From Streptomyces sp. TBY4 (GTDB lineage Bacteria > Actinomycetota > Actinomycetes > Streptomycetales > Streptomycetaceae): DNA of 64,000 bases. The DNA is taken from positions 62,001 through 126,000 of the forward strand of contig NZ_JANAVF010000011.1 of assembly GCF_024213195.1 (NCBI RefSeq). Reading direction: 5' to 3'. The notes under the pieces were generated by a model, which did not search any database, was not told where the DNA came from, and worked only from the letters and a program-made list of their open reading frames with translations. This document shows positions 54,201 through 61,559 of the stretch, in pieces. Position 1 is the stretch's first letter; every line of letters begins with the position of its first letter. The position numbers and the translations under genes were made by a program.

Positions 54201-54634
54201 ACAGCGGCGCGGGCAAGAAGAACCCGCCGCAGAAGCAGGCCTCGCCGCAGAAGCCGCCGCGCAAGGCCATCGAGAGGGCCCCGGAGCGCAAGGCGATCGA
54301 GAAGGGTCCCGAGCGCAAGGCCATCGAGCCGGCTCCGAAGCACAAGGCCATCGAACAGGCCCGGGACATCCTGGACCCGGAGTCGATGCGGGGCGCCACC
54401 ATCGGCAGGGTCTACGAGCTGGCCCAGGGCGAGGGCTTCGTGAAGATCGACGCACCGCACGCCACTGGTGGCGGATTCACCCTGAGGCGCGGAGCTCCCA
54501 CGATCATCCTGGAGTTCGGGAAGAAGGGGATGCGCCGACTGGACCACCAGGGGCCCTATCTCAAGTACCAGATGGGCAAGAAGGTCAAGCGGATCCCGCT
54601 CCAGGGAAACCCGGCACTCAATCCGAAGAAGTAG
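48206..54634 (+). CDS. Giant secreted RHS/YD-repeat protein with C-terminal toxin-like tip
   Basis: A 2142-residue exported protein (signal peptide about residues 25-50). An Ala/Pro-rich region is followed from about 320 by an SpvB/TcaC-like start (PAGPGDLAPDLSLNYSAQS), then YD repeats of the G-x3-RY(S/T)YD type from about 1050 to 1780, and the RHS core to about 1880 (RLYEPSTGRFLSVDP, NGYTYANNNPV). After the core comes a Lys/Ala helical repeat, a KAIE repeat and a basic tip (2055-2142) of unknown fold. In polymorphic toxins this tip is the toxin. GTG follows GGGGG. Confidence 0.88.
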   Translation: MTAQKPPMGTPHWSSTDVWKWPKLIRHTAQGIAMAVCGSMIVVAVPAEAEGAERFKVRGTQSEPVMDGRPVPVSTPPKSGTAGTELKQAPESAWPAGGTAQVEVPGTGGSLLRRSAAPAPQSVGGLPLTVAPAATATASGSGSGAPQGAARSSAAPAASATAQRFEVSVKDRKATGKAGVQGLLIGVTPAGGPKVAAPSVAAAAAAAAPERISVGLDYSAFRSAYGADWASRLRLVQLPGCALTTPDKAECRVPTPLEGVTNDVRNNKLSAEVRLASAGAPVALAAEAAASGDKGDFKATPLAPSGAWQAGGASGDFNWTYPVEVPAGPGDLAPDLSLNYSAQSVDGRTAASNNQPSQVGDGWEMMAGGFVERRYQQCSEVPGSGVGPKDSKGDLCKASENAVLSLNGNATELVRDDATGIWKPAKDDGSKVELLTGAANGDTDGKHWKLTTVDGTQFFFGRNRLPGWTEGKPTTESAFTVPLYGKDGGKQHAWRWQLDHVVDVHGNAMAYFYTKETNRYGANGKPTAGVEYTRSGHLNRIEYGHRENSIYTAKAPGQVLFETAERCLPGADCSDAAFLPANAKRWPDVPVDQFCAPGKECKNQLAPSFWTRKRISAVSTQVLTGGAYKDVDRWDLEHTFPTTGDGTSPGLWLESIQRTGKSGGSVVLPKVTFSGQQLENRVDGFEGLAPFIRYRINAINTESGGRIGVTYSPRECSVGPGGNVLPGADDSNGMRCFPVMWAAPGQPIGPDGRPKPLKDWFHKYVTTEVLENDLVAGSPTMVSRYEYVGKPAWRYDNSEFARDAERTWNQWRGYEKVRTRTGDGLDKKSLTESVFLRGMHGDRLAAGGTRQSAVADSEGNTVTDHNELAGTTREILSYNGDGGELLSTKSFESWRKGPTASRARTGTDALTSYMFNNAVEHSRTALADGSWRRTKSQTSYDDYGLATQVEDHGDLARNDDQTCTRTEYARNTATHFVDAVSREETVSVGCGATVQRPQHVLSDDRSYYDGKAFGEAPTKGDVTKSDELTDYRDGQPVYTLAGTEKFDVYGRSTETTDVFGKVSTTAYTPATGEAANKVVTTNALGHTETETIDPTRGLTLGETDAAGFSSHAQYDALGRLVKSWESGGDRAGPADTEYEYLVRTDGPSVVTTKTLQDGGKHTVQHEFYDGLMRERQTQTTRSDLNETTASRTGRVVTEQHYNTLGQVTKESGPYLEKANPATSLVTVPDTQVIRQQRFEYDGAGRKTVDVLASLGKELWRGTTAYEGDRQHVVPPKGEAPSTSVVDAHGRLVEMRQYQGTTASGPYDATAYGYTPGGELASVTNPVGQTWSFGYDLRGRKVSESDPSRGTTTYTYDEGDQPTSMTDARGRQLSYTYDALGRKTATYEGTQATGTRTAEWKYDTLAKGELAESVRYIGGKAYATSVTGYDTKGRATGNSITIPGSEGALAGTYTFGVDYTSTGAAASVKMPAAGGLPAETLAYGYNAAGLQTTIKGAEQYVSSARHTPFGELLQYHQGAAGKRLIHSKTYDDATRRVHKTFVDREVGQTVLSETEYGYDPIGNVTKMDELRDGSVRDTQCFAYDHLRRMTDAWTAKQQDCAAGPSSATVGGADPYWDTYAYDRTGNRTSQVRHATAPGGKDEKRTSHYPSPTAKTAQQAVLQRVDTEGPAGTSSSEYAYDAAGNTVLRKSKDREQKLDWDAEGNLAKVTEGGKTTEFLYDSEGDRLIRKAPEGSTLYLGATEITVGKDGKVSATRAYSHGETQVASRSSDGSVAYFAADHHNTNTLAVTADGAMNATRRPFTAFGESRGAAPSAWPDQKGFVGGTVDESTGLTQLGARLYEPSTGRFLSVDPMIDFKDPQQMNGYTYANNNPVTVSDPDGQILPLLAGVAARMIAQRIAQEIARRIAIEAAKRAAAEAAKRAAIEAAKKAAIEAAKKAAAEAAKKAAAEAAKKAAQEAAKKAAAEAAKKQAAKKAAAEAAKKQAAKKAAQQPAKKAKPKDSGAGKKNPPQKQASPQKPPRKAIERAPERKAIEKGPERKAIEPAPKHKAIEQARDILDPESMRGATIGRVYELAQGEGFVKIDAPHATGGGFTLRRGAPTIILEFGKKGMRRLDHQGPYLKYQMGKKVKRIPLQGNPALNPKK
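48222..48246 (+). promoter_or_regulatory. Perfect hairpin over the first codons of the RHS gene
   Basis: Eleven-base perfect arms CTCCAATGGGG (48222-48232) and CCCCATTGGAG (48236-48246) with a 3-base ACA loop, at codons 6-14. In the mRNA it would form just after the start codon and could slow or regulate initiation. Confidence 0.6.
53927..54175 (+). repeat. 24-bp coding repeats, EAAKKAAx octads
   Basis: Seven or more 24-bp units encode E-A-A-K/R-K/R-A-A-x octads; the last two are extended with KKQAAKK. The encoded stretch should be a long rigid basic helix linking the RHS shell to the tip. DNA units differ mainly at silent positions. Confidence 0.85.
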
Positions 54635-54642
54635 GAGGGGCC

Positions 54643-54996
54643 GTGGACTGGCTCACCCCGGAGGAGGAATGCCTCCTCGTCAACGCCTCAGAGGCCGCTT
54701 CGCTGTGGGCGCTGCTCGCGGACTGGACCGAATCGGAGGACGAGGAGACCTGGCGCGAGGCCGTGCCCCTCTTCCTCCCGCTGGTCGAGTCCTGGGTGGA
54801 GCAGGGATACCTGGAGGTGTTCCGGGCGGCCGAGCCGCCCGCGTACATCGGGGGCACCCCGCTGCGCGGACCCGAACTCGCGGCGGCCCTGCGTGACCCG
54901 GACACCTGGGAGTACCACGAGGACCGGACCGTCGGGCTGTACGCGACCCCGGCCGCCACCGTCCTCGGGACGGACCCCGCGGAGCGCGACTCCTAA
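54643..54996 (+). CDS. Small acidic protein, candidate immunity protein for the RHS tip
   Basis: A 117-residue strongly acidic, soluble protein (PEEECLL, TESEDEETWRE, DPDTWEYHEDR) with no signal peptide. I recognise no domain. The GTG start lies 8 bases after the RHS stop and its GGAGGGG ribosome-binding site overlaps that stop, so translation is coupled. Size, acidity against a basic tip, position and coupling are those of immunity genes of polymorphic toxins. The immunity role is an inference. A very strong terminator follows. Confidence 0.7.
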   Translation: MDWLTPEEECLLVNASEAASLWALLADWTESEDEETWREAVPLFLPLVESWVEQGYLEVFRAAEPPAYIGGTPLRGPELAAALRDPDTWEYHEDRTVGLYATPAATVLGTDPAERDS

Positions 54997-55021
54997 CCCC
55001 TGTCGGCACCGCACGAAGTCC

Positions 55022-55062
55022 GGCGGCCCGGGTTCCGAATTGGCTTCGGAACCCGGGCCGCC
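55022..55062 (+). terminator. Very strong terminator after the RHS/immunity unit
   Basis: Arms of 18 bases with no mismatch (55022-55039 and 55045-55062; inner part CCCGGGTTCCGAA) around a 5-base loop. It isolates the RHS pair from the next secreted-protein gene. Confidence 0.88.
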
Positions 55063-55135
55063 CGGAGCCCCCGGCCTGCCCGGAGCCGGCTCCACCACAC
55101 AGCTCACACACGTAGCTAGTACAGAGGAATCAGTC

Positions 55136-58100
55136 TTGTTTGAAAGTTCCCCGATACGGCAGCGGGCCCGTCGGTCCGGCCGGGGGTTCGTCGCTCTCGC
55201 CGTGACCGCCGGTCTCGGACTCACGGGTCTGTCCGTGGCCGGTTCGCCGGCCGCCGCGGCCGACCCGGTCCTGGACCGCGAGGGGTCCGTCGCCGAGCGC
55301 ACCGCGCTCGGCCGGGCCCAGTCCACCGGCCAGCGGGTGGAGGTGGAGGGCACGGGGTCGGAGACCGAGCAGGTCTTCGCCAATCCGTCCGGCACCTTCA
55401 CCGTCGAGCAGCACGCGCTGCCCGTCCGCGTCCGCAAGGACAAGGGCTGGGTGCCCGTGGACACCACGCTGCGCGTCCAGGCGGACGGTACGGTCGCCCC
55501 GGCGGCCGTACCGCAGCCGATGAGCTTCTCCGGAGGCGGCAAGGCCCCGGCCGTCCGGCTCGGTGCCGGAGCCGAGAGGATGACGCTGACCTGGCCGACC
55601 GCGCTGCCGGTCCCCGAGCTCTCCGGGGAGACGGCGACCTACCGCGACGTACTGCCCGACGTGGACTTGAAGATCCGCGCCGAGGTGAGCGGTGTCGCCC
55701 AGGTCCTGGTGGTCAACACCCCCGAGGCGGCGAAGAACCCGGCGCTGCGGACGCTGCGGCTGGGGCTGGACTCCTCGGGCATGACGGTGAAGAAGTCCGC
55801 GGGCGGCGAGCTGCGGGTGACCGACAAGAAGGGCGCGGAGGTCTTCTACGCGCCCGAGCCCCGCATGTGGGACTCCTCCGACCCGGCCGCCCCGGCCGGC
55901 CCGGCGGCGACCCCGTCCGCCACCCCGAAGGCGACCCCGTCCGCCCCGGCGACCCCCGCGGCCCCGTCCGCGGCCCCGTCCGCGACGCCGTCCGCGCCCT
56001 CGTCCGCCCCGGCCGCCGGAGGGACGGCCGGGCGGAGCAAGCAGGCCGCGCCGGCGGCACCGCAGAAGGCCGCCGCCCCCGCCGCGAAGGACGACGCGTC
56101 CGGGCACGCCGCCGAGGCTCCCAAGGCGTTCGCCCCGGACGACAGCGCCCAGCACGCCGTCATGGCGACCAAGGTGACCGGCTCCGCGCTGGAGATCACC
56201 CCGGACGCCGGGATGCTGGACGCGCCGAAGACCCAGTACCCGGTCTACATCGACCCCTGGTTCTCCGGCGGCCGCACCAAGTGGGTCCGGGTGGACAAGC
56301 GGTACCCGACGACCTCGTTCTACAACAAGGACGAGACCGACTCGGCCGGCCGCAAGAACATCATGCGCGTCGGCTACGAGAGCGACACCGGCGGCCTCAG
56401 CCGCGGCCTGTGGTCGATGAGCACCGGCACCCTCGCCGGCAAGACGGTCGTCAAGTCCTCCTTCCGCATCGACCTCCAGTGGTCCTGGTCGTGCACGAAG
56501 AAGCCCGTCGAGCTGTGGAACACCGGCAGCATCAACTCCGGCACCACCTGGAACAAGCAGCCCAACTGGGACCACCACCTGGGCACGTTGAACGAGGCCA
56601 AGGGCTGGGGCACCGCCTGCCCCGGCGGCGGCATCGAGTGGGACATCACCTCCTTCGTCCGCGACAAGGTCGCCGCGTACGGCTGGGGCGAGACCACCTT
56701 CGGCCTGAAGGCCGGCAACGAGTCGGACTCGTTCGGCTGGAAGAAGTTCAACAACAACCCCGCCTTCAGCACCGAGTACGCGAGCCCGCCCAACCTGCCC
56801 GCCGAGCTCGGCATGGTCCCCAACGTGGGGTGCAGCGCCGAGCCGCCGGTCATCGGTGACACGGACGTGCAGCTCAACGCCCGCATCAGCAGCCCCGACG
56901 GGGGCAACCTGAAGGCCCACTTCATCATGTGGCCCACCGGCGGCAGCGGGAACGTCGTCGACCAGCAGGTCGACGTGACCAACGGGGCCGTCGCCCGGCT
57001 CGCGGTGCCGAAGGCCAAGATGGCCAGCGGCACCACCTACTCCTGGCAGGTCCGCTCGGTGGCCGGTACGGCCACCTCGGCCTGGCACCCGGACCCGCCG
57101 TGCCGCTTCAAGGTGGACCGGACCGCGCCCAAGTCGCCGCAGGTCTCGTACGACGCCGCACGCTACGAGCTGACCTTCAAGCCGGGCGACGCCAAGAAGG
57201 TCACGGCCTACCGCTACGGCATCGACCAGGACCAGCCCGTCCAGCGCGCGGCCGCCGCCCCGGACGGCACCCTGACCGTCCCCTTCACCGGCGGCCCGCT
57301 GCCGCTGGAGCTGCGGCACTTCGCGAAGGCCTACGCCATCGACGAGGCGGGCAACGAATCGCCCGTCGGGCGGGTGGACTTCCGCTACTTCGGCGACCCG
57401 GGCACCGGCCCGTACGAGTTCCTGCCGCGCATCGAGGCGGAGAGCCTGCTCCCGGCGAAGGAGGCCACGGCCGGCATCCACGCCCAGTCCCAGGACTGCT
57501 GCGGGGTCGCCTGGTCGGGCGGCAAGCAGCTGATGTTCAACGGGGCCAAGGCGGGTGACCGCTTCACCGTGGCCCTGGACGTCCCCTCGGCCGGCGTGTA
57601 CCGGATGACCCTGGGCGAGACCACGGCCAAGGACTACGGCACCGTCTCCTACAGCGTGGGCGGCAAGAAGATCGGCGCGGACCGGGACCTGTACAGCGCG
57701 GCCGTCGCCACCCGCAGCACCGTCCAGGGCCTCGCCCCGCTGTCCGCGGGCCGCAACGAGCTCACGGTCACCGTGACCGGCAAGAACGCGGCCTCCCTCG
57801 GCCACCAGGCCGGCCTCGACTCCGTCGACCTGGTCCCGGTCCCCCTCCAGGAGGCCGAGCAGCTGCTCCCCGCGACCGCGGCGAGCGCGCCGGTGGTCCA
57901 CCAGGGCAACCTGAACGGCACCTGGTTCGCGGGCGGTGGCAACGTACGCTTCGACGCCGCCAAGCAGGGTGACGCCTTCACCCTGAACTTCGAGGCGGCC
58001 GAGGACGGCCTGTACGCCCTCGGAACCCAGCAGACCGCCGCGCGCGACTACGGCATCCTCCAGCTCGCCCTGGACGGCGAACCGATCGGGCAGCCCTTCG

Positions 58101-58681
58101 ACGGCCACCACCCGGTGGTGGAGACCCGCCCGGTCAACCTGGGCCTCCAGTACCTGACCAAGGGCACCCACGCCCTGACCTTCACGGTCACCGGCAAGAA
58201 CGAGGCCTCGGCCGGCTTCAAGGCCGGGGTGGACCAGGTCAAGGTGGTCCCCCTGACGGGCACCTACGAGGCCGAACTCCTCGCCAGCGCCTCCACCCGC
58301 GAGCTGGGCCGGCAGGCCCAGTGGGGCGGCATCGCCTGGTCGGGCGGCCAGCAGTCCGTCATGGCCAACGTGACGGCCGGCGACCGGATGCACTACACCT
58401 TCGCGGCGCCGGGCGACGGCGCGTACGCCATGAACCTGGCGCTGACCCGGGCGAAGGACTACGCGGGCGTCACCTTCGAGATCGACGGGAAGCCGGTCGG
58501 CGGCTACTTCGACGGCTACGGCCCGCACGTGTACTCCACGGGCGTCCACCTCGGCCGGATCGACCTGACGGAGGGTCTGCACACGCTCACGGTGATCGTC
58601 AAGGACACCAAGCCGCAGACGCCGTACCACGTGGTCGGTGTGGACGCGATCCACATCTACAACGACGGCGCGGCCAAGTAA
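55136..58681 (+). CDS. Secreted DNRLRE-domain protein with three C-terminal modules
   Basis: An 1181-residue exported protein (signal peptide about residues 10-43, SPAAAA cleavage). An N-terminal beta domain is followed by a Pro/Ala/Ser linker (about 245-330), a DNRLRE-like domain (about 366-555, YPVYIDPWFSGG to FNNNPAFSTEY), two fibronectin-like segments, then three homologous modules of about 135 residues (766-902, 904-1040, 1043-1177), each opening with EAE and carrying ..KDYG...DG and L-x4-G-x-(H/N)-x-L(T)V(T). These look like beta-sandwich, possibly carbohydrate-binding, domains. TTG start behind GAGGA. Confidence 0.85.
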   Translation: MFESSPIRQRARRSGRGFVALAVTAGLGLTGLSVAGSPAAAADPVLDREGSVAERTALGRAQSTGQRVEVEGTGSETEQVFANPSGTFTVEQHALPVRVRKDKGWVPVDTTLRVQADGTVAPAAVPQPMSFSGGGKAPAVRLGAGAERMTLTWPTALPVPELSGETATYRDVLPDVDLKIRAEVSGVAQVLVVNTPEAAKNPALRTLRLGLDSSGMTVKKSAGGELRVTDKKGAEVFYAPEPRMWDSSDPAAPAGPAATPSATPKATPSAPATPAAPSAAPSATPSAPSSAPAAGGTAGRSKQAAPAAPQKAAAPAAKDDASGHAAEAPKAFAPDDSAQHAVMATKVTGSALEITPDAGMLDAPKTQYPVYIDPWFSGGRTKWVRVDKRYPTTSFYNKDETDSAGRKNIMRVGYESDTGGLSRGLWSMSTGTLAGKTVVKSSFRIDLQWSWSCTKKPVELWNTGSINSGTTWNKQPNWDHHLGTLNEAKGWGTACPGGGIEWDITSFVRDKVAAYGWGETTFGLKAGNESDSFGWKKFNNNPAFSTEYASPPNLPAELGMVPNVGCSAEPPVIGDTDVQLNARISSPDGGNLKAHFIMWPTGGSGNVVDQQVDVTNGAVARLAVPKAKMASGTTYSWQVRSVAGTATSAWHPDPPCRFKVDRTAPKSPQVSYDAARYELTFKPGDAKKVTAYRYGIDQDQPVQRAAAAPDGTLTVPFTGGPLPLELRHFAKAYAIDEAGNESPVGRVDFRYFGDPGTGPYEFLPRIEAESLLPAKEATAGIHAQSQDCCGVAWSGGKQLMFNGAKAGDRFTVALDVPSAGVYRMTLGETTAKDYGTVSYSVGGKKIGADRDLYSAAVATRSTVQGLAPLSAGRNELTVTVTGKNAASLGHQAGLDSVDLVPVPLQEAEQLLPATAASAPVVHQGNLNGTWFAGGGNVRFDAAKQGDAFTLNFEAAEDGLYALGTQQTAARDYGILQLALDGEPIGQPFDGHHPVVETRPVNLGLQYLTKGTHALTFTVTGKNEASAGFKAGVDQVKVVPLTGTYEAELLASASTRELGRQAQWGGIAWSGGQQSVMANVTAGDRMHYTFAAPGDGAYAMNLALTRAKDYAGVTFEIDGKPVGGYFDGYGPHVYSTGVHLGRIDLTEGLHTLTVIVKDTKPQTPYHVVGVDAIHIYNDGAAK

Positions 58682-58700
58682 CCGACGCCGCCCCGCCATT

Positions 58701-58747
58701 GAGCCCCGGTACTCCCCGTCCCCCCAGGACGGCGGGGGCCGGGGCTC
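58701..58747. terminator. Bidirectional terminator
   Basis: GAGCCCCGG (58701-58709) pairs with CCGGGGCTC (58739-58747), with an inner CCCCGTC/GGCGGGG stem. It sits between the convergent DNRLRE and GATase genes. Confidence 0.75.
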
Positions 58748-58769
58748 TCCGCTCTCCGGCTGCCAGGTG

Positions 58770-59492
58770 CTACCGCCCCCGCCGCGCGTGGTCGACGGCG
58801 GCCGCCGCCAGGCCCGCGACGAGCGGGTGGGCGCGGGTGCCGTCGCCGTCCAGTTCGGGCTGGAAGAGGGTGGCCAGGAAGAAGGGGTGCCCGGCCAGTT
58901 CGGCGATGCGGATGTCACCGGACTCGTCGGCGCCGGTGAAGGTCATGCCGTGGGCGCGCAGGAGGTCCAGGTGGAGCGGGTTGGGGCCGTAATTGCAGTG
59001 GTACCGGGCCTGCGTGCGGTCCGCACCGAGCAGCCGGGCGGCGCGGGAGCCGGGGGTGACCCGTACGGTGCCCTCGTGGCCCACGAGGGAGCAGGCCAGC
59101 GGGACGACCACCGCGTCCGCGCCGGCGGCCGCCGGGTCGTTCTCGGCGTGGGCGGCCCGGTCCAGGCCGCAGACGGTACGGGCGAACTCCAGCAGGGCGT
59201 GCTGGAATCCGCCGCAGGTGCCGAGGAAGGGGATCCCGTTCTCGCGGGCGTCCCGGATCGCCGCCAGCACCCCGGCCTCGCTCCGGTAGGGGCTGCCGGG
59301 CAGGACCCAGACGGCGTCGAAGCCGTCCATGCCCTCGCCCGCCTCCTCGGTGGGGATCCAGTAGGCGTCCAGGTCCAGGCCCTCGCGCAGGCGCAGCGCC
59401 TCCAGCAGGCCGGGGACGCGGGCGTGGGAGCGTACGGCGTCGGAGCGGTCGGCGATCAGGGCGATGCGGGCGGCGGTGTGGTTCGCGTTCAT
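58770..59492 (-). CDS. Class I glutamine-amidotransferase-like (CTP synthase C-terminal type)
   Basis: A 240-residue stand-alone GATase-like protein. The nucleophile elbow is GTCGGFQH (Cys93), as in CTP synthase C-terminal domains. The usual catalytic His of HPE is replaced: the matching segment reads LFQPEL. It may therefore use another residue or have lost glutaminase activity. No synthase partner is adjacent. ATG at 59492 follows GGAGGA. It is divergent from a LysR gene, which may control it. Confidence 0.82.
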   Translation of the reverse strand: MNANHTAARIALIADRSDAVRSHARVPGLLEALRLREGLDLDAYWIPTEEAGEGMDGFDAVWVLPGSPYRSEAGVLAAIRDARENGIPFLGTCGGFQHALLEFARTVCGLDRAAHAENDPAAAGADAVVVPLACSLVGHEGTVRVTPGSRAARLLGADRTQARYHCNYGPNPLHLDLLRAHGMTFTGADESGDIRIAELAGHPFFLATLFQPELDGDGTRAHPLVAGLAAAAVDHARRGR

Positions 59493-59569
59493 GGCAGCCA
59501 TCCTCCGGGCCCTTCTCCCATCACGTCCAACGATGATCTGCACTACCCGCATAAGCGATGCTGATGCCC

Positions 59570-60448
59570 ATGGATCCGCATCTGCTGCGCACCTTCGTCG
59601 CGGTGCTCGAACACCGCTCCTTCTCCACCGCCGCCTCCGTCCTCGGCTACACACAGTCGGCCGTCTCCCAGCACATCGCCGCCCTCGAAGCCGACTTGGG
59701 GGCCCGGCTGGTCGAACGGCGGCCCGTCGCCCCCACCGCGGCCGGGCTCCGGCTGATGGAACACGCCCCGGCGCTGCTCCTCCGCCTGGACGCGGCCCGC
59801 GCCGACATCGCCCGCCTGCACCGGGCCCCCGACGCCCGGCTGGCCGTGGCCTGTTCACCGGCCGCCTTCGGCCCGGCGCTCGCCCGGGCCCTGGCGCAGC
59901 TGCGTGCGGACGGCCCCGTGGAGGTGGAGGTGCACGTCCTGGCCCGGGACGCCGTGATCGAGGAGGTGCTGACCGCCCGCGCCGACCTCGGCCTCGTGGA
60001 CGGCGTGGCCGCGCCCAGCGACCCCCTGCCGCTGCCCGACCTCGGCCCCACCGTCACCCTCGCCGTCGCCGAAGAGCCCCTGGCCGTCCTCTTCCCGCAC
60101 ACCCATCCCCTGGCCCGGCGGGCTTCGGTACGGCTGCCCGACCTCGCGCAGGCGCAGTGGATCGACGCCCCCGGCACCGCGGTCCCCCTCGCCCGGCTCC
60201 GCGAGGTCAGCCACACCCCCGGCTTCCACCCGCGCATCCGCCACCACGGCACCGATCCGCACGCCGTGGCCGCCCTGGCGGCGGCCGGCCACGGCCTGAC
60301 CGCCCTCCCCCTCTCCCTGGCCGCCGGGTTCCCCGGCACCACGGCGGTCCCGGTCCGCGTCCCGCGCCTGGTGCACCGCACCGAGCTCCTCCACCCGGCC
60401 GGCCCGACTCCCCACGCGGCCCGGCTGGCCGCTCTCCTCACCGGCTGA
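59570..60448 (+). CDS. LysR-family transcriptional regulator
   Basis: A 292-residue LysR protein. The winged helix-turn-helix is at residues 3-62 (LLRTFVAVLEHRSFSTAASVLGYTQSAVSQHIAALE), followed by an effector-binding domain. Upstream in-frame ATGs at 59558 and 59564 give slightly longer forms; MDPHLLRTF fits the family. It is divergent from the GATase gene with about 75 bp between, the classic LysR arrangement. Confidence 0.88.
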   Translation: MDPHLLRTFVAVLEHRSFSTAASVLGYTQSAVSQHIAALEADLGARLVERRPVAPTAAGLRLMEHAPALLLRLDAARADIARLHRAPDARLAVACSPAAFGPALARALAQLRADGPVEVEVHVLARDAVIEEVLTARADLGLVDGVAAPSDPLPLPDLGPTVTLAVAEEPLAVLFPHTHPLARRASVRLPDLAQAQWIDAPGTAVPLARLREVSHTPGFHPRIRHHGTDPHAVAALAAAGHGLTALPLSLAAGFPGTTAVPVRVPRLVHRTELLHPAGPTPHAARLAALLTG

Positions 60449-60455
60449 GGGTTGA

Positions 60456-60483
60456 TTACCTTACGGGTCGACCCGTAAGGTAA
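60456..60483 (+). promoter_or_regulatory. Perfect 28-bp palindrome at the TetR start
   Basis: Fourteen-base arms, TTACCTTACGGGTC (60456-60469) and its exact complement (60470-60483), with no spacer. The right arm carries the AAGG that serves as ribosome-binding site, five bases before the ATG. A TetR dimer bound here would block both promoter and leader. Confidence 0.85.
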
Positions 60484-60488
60484 ATCGC

Positions 60489-61079
60489 ATGAGCTCCTCA
60501 CCCTCCGCCTCCAGGGGACGCCCCAGGGACCCCCGCTCGCACGAGGCGATCGTCAGCGCGGCCACCGAGCTGGTCATCGAGGTCGGGTACGCCGCCACCT
60601 CGATCGGCGCGGTGGCCGCCCGCGCCGGCGTCGGCAAGGACACGGTCTACCGGCGGTGGCGGGGCAAACCGGAGCTGGTCTTCGAGGCCGTTTTCACGAC
60701 CACCGACAGCGCCCCGACCCCGGACACCGGCACCCTGTCCGGGGACCTGACGGCACTGCTCCGGGACCTGATCGACGAGTTCCACGCACCGGCCGCCGCG
60801 GCGGCGCTCCCGGGCCTGCTCGCCGACTTCGCCGCCGATCCGGCCCTGAAGGCGCGCATCCGCAGCGAGTTCCTGGCTCCGTCGAAGGAGCGGCTGCAGA
60901 TCGTCTTCGAACGTGCCGTGGCGCGCGGGGAGATCGCGGCCGGCGTCCCCGTGGACCTGGTCCTGGACACGCTGGCGGGAGCCGTGTTCTTCCACATCGG
61001 TCTCGTGGGGGAACAGCCCGACCCTCAACTGGCCGACCGGCTGGCTGGGATCATCGCCAAGGGAATCGAGTTCCGATGA
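60489..61079 (+). CDS. TetR-family transcriptional regulator, autoregulated
   Basis: A 196-residue TetR/AcrR protein with helix-turn-helix TSIGAVAARAGVGKDTVYRRW (about residues 37-57) and a TetR_C-type ligand domain (DLTALLRDLIDEFHAP... LAPSKERLQIVFERAVARGEI). The perfect palindrome at its start codon is almost certainly its operator. Its TGA overlaps the ATG of the small membrane protein (ATGA), so repressor and membrane protein form one autoregulated unit. Ligand unknown. Confidence 0.9.
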   Translation: MSSSPSASRGRPRDPRSHEAIVSAATELVIEVGYAATSIGAVAARAGVGKDTVYRRWRGKPELVFEAVFTTTDSAPTPDTGTLSGDLTALLRDLIDEFHAPAAAAALPGLLADFAADPALKARIRSEFLAPSKERLQIVFERAVARGEIAAGVPVDLVLDTLAGAVFFHIGLVGEQPDPQLADRLAGIIAKGIEFR

Positions 61080-61456
61080 ACGGCTGGCTCCTCGCAGCGG
61101 GCATCACCGCATCCGGTGTGGCCGCGACGCACCTCATCGGCGGGCACCGGGACGTGGTCCGCCCGCTGCTGTCCTCCGGACTCGCGGAGGAACCCAAGCG
61201 CGTCCTGCACGCCGTGTGGCACATGGTCACCGTCGACCTGGCGCTCTCCGCGGCCGTCCTCCTCCACCTGGCCCTGGCGGACGGCACGTCGGGGACCGGC
61301 CTGATGGCGTGGTTCGTGGCCGCGCACTTCGTGGCGTACTCCATCGCCTTCCTGGTGATCACGCTGTCGGTGGGCTGGCCGAAGCCACTGCTCCGGCTGC
61401 CGCAGTGGATCCTCCTCCTGCCGGTCGCGGCCCTCACCGCGGCGGGCACCGCGTAG
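61076..61456 (+). CDS. Small four-helix membrane protein
   Basis: A 126-residue protein with four hydrophobic helices (about 2-18, 48-70, 80-98, 103-122), small loops and few charges. No transporter signature is recognised; a His pair (HAVWHM) lies before the second helix. It begins in an ATGA overlap with the TetR gene and is the only obvious target of that regulator. Function unknown. Confidence 0.75.
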   Translation: MNGWLLAAGITASGVAATHLIGGHRDVVRPLLSSGLAEEPKRVLHAVWHMVTVDLALSAAVLLHLALADGTSGTGLMAWFVAAHFVAYSIAFLVITLSVGWPKPLLRLPQWILLLPVAALTAAGTA

Positions 61457-61559
61457 CGGTCCGGACCCGGGCATGGCGCCCTACCAGCGGGTAAGGCAGC
61501 ATGGGCCGCCGGCGCAAGCCGACGCGATCCGCACACCCCCACCCCTCAGGAGGAACACC

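Noticed and set aside
48131..54547. Minus-strand open frame of more than 2100 codons opposite the RHS gene
   Set aside because: It mirrors the codon pattern of the RHS gene on the other strand, has no domain and is low-complexity Val/Leu/Gly/Arg throughout; high-GC DNA commonly leaves such frames open.
55130..58918. Minus-strand open frame of about 1260 codons opposite the DNRLRE gene
   Set aside because: No recognisable domain, Gly/Arg/Val-rich composition, and it lies opposite a well-supported secreted-protein gene.
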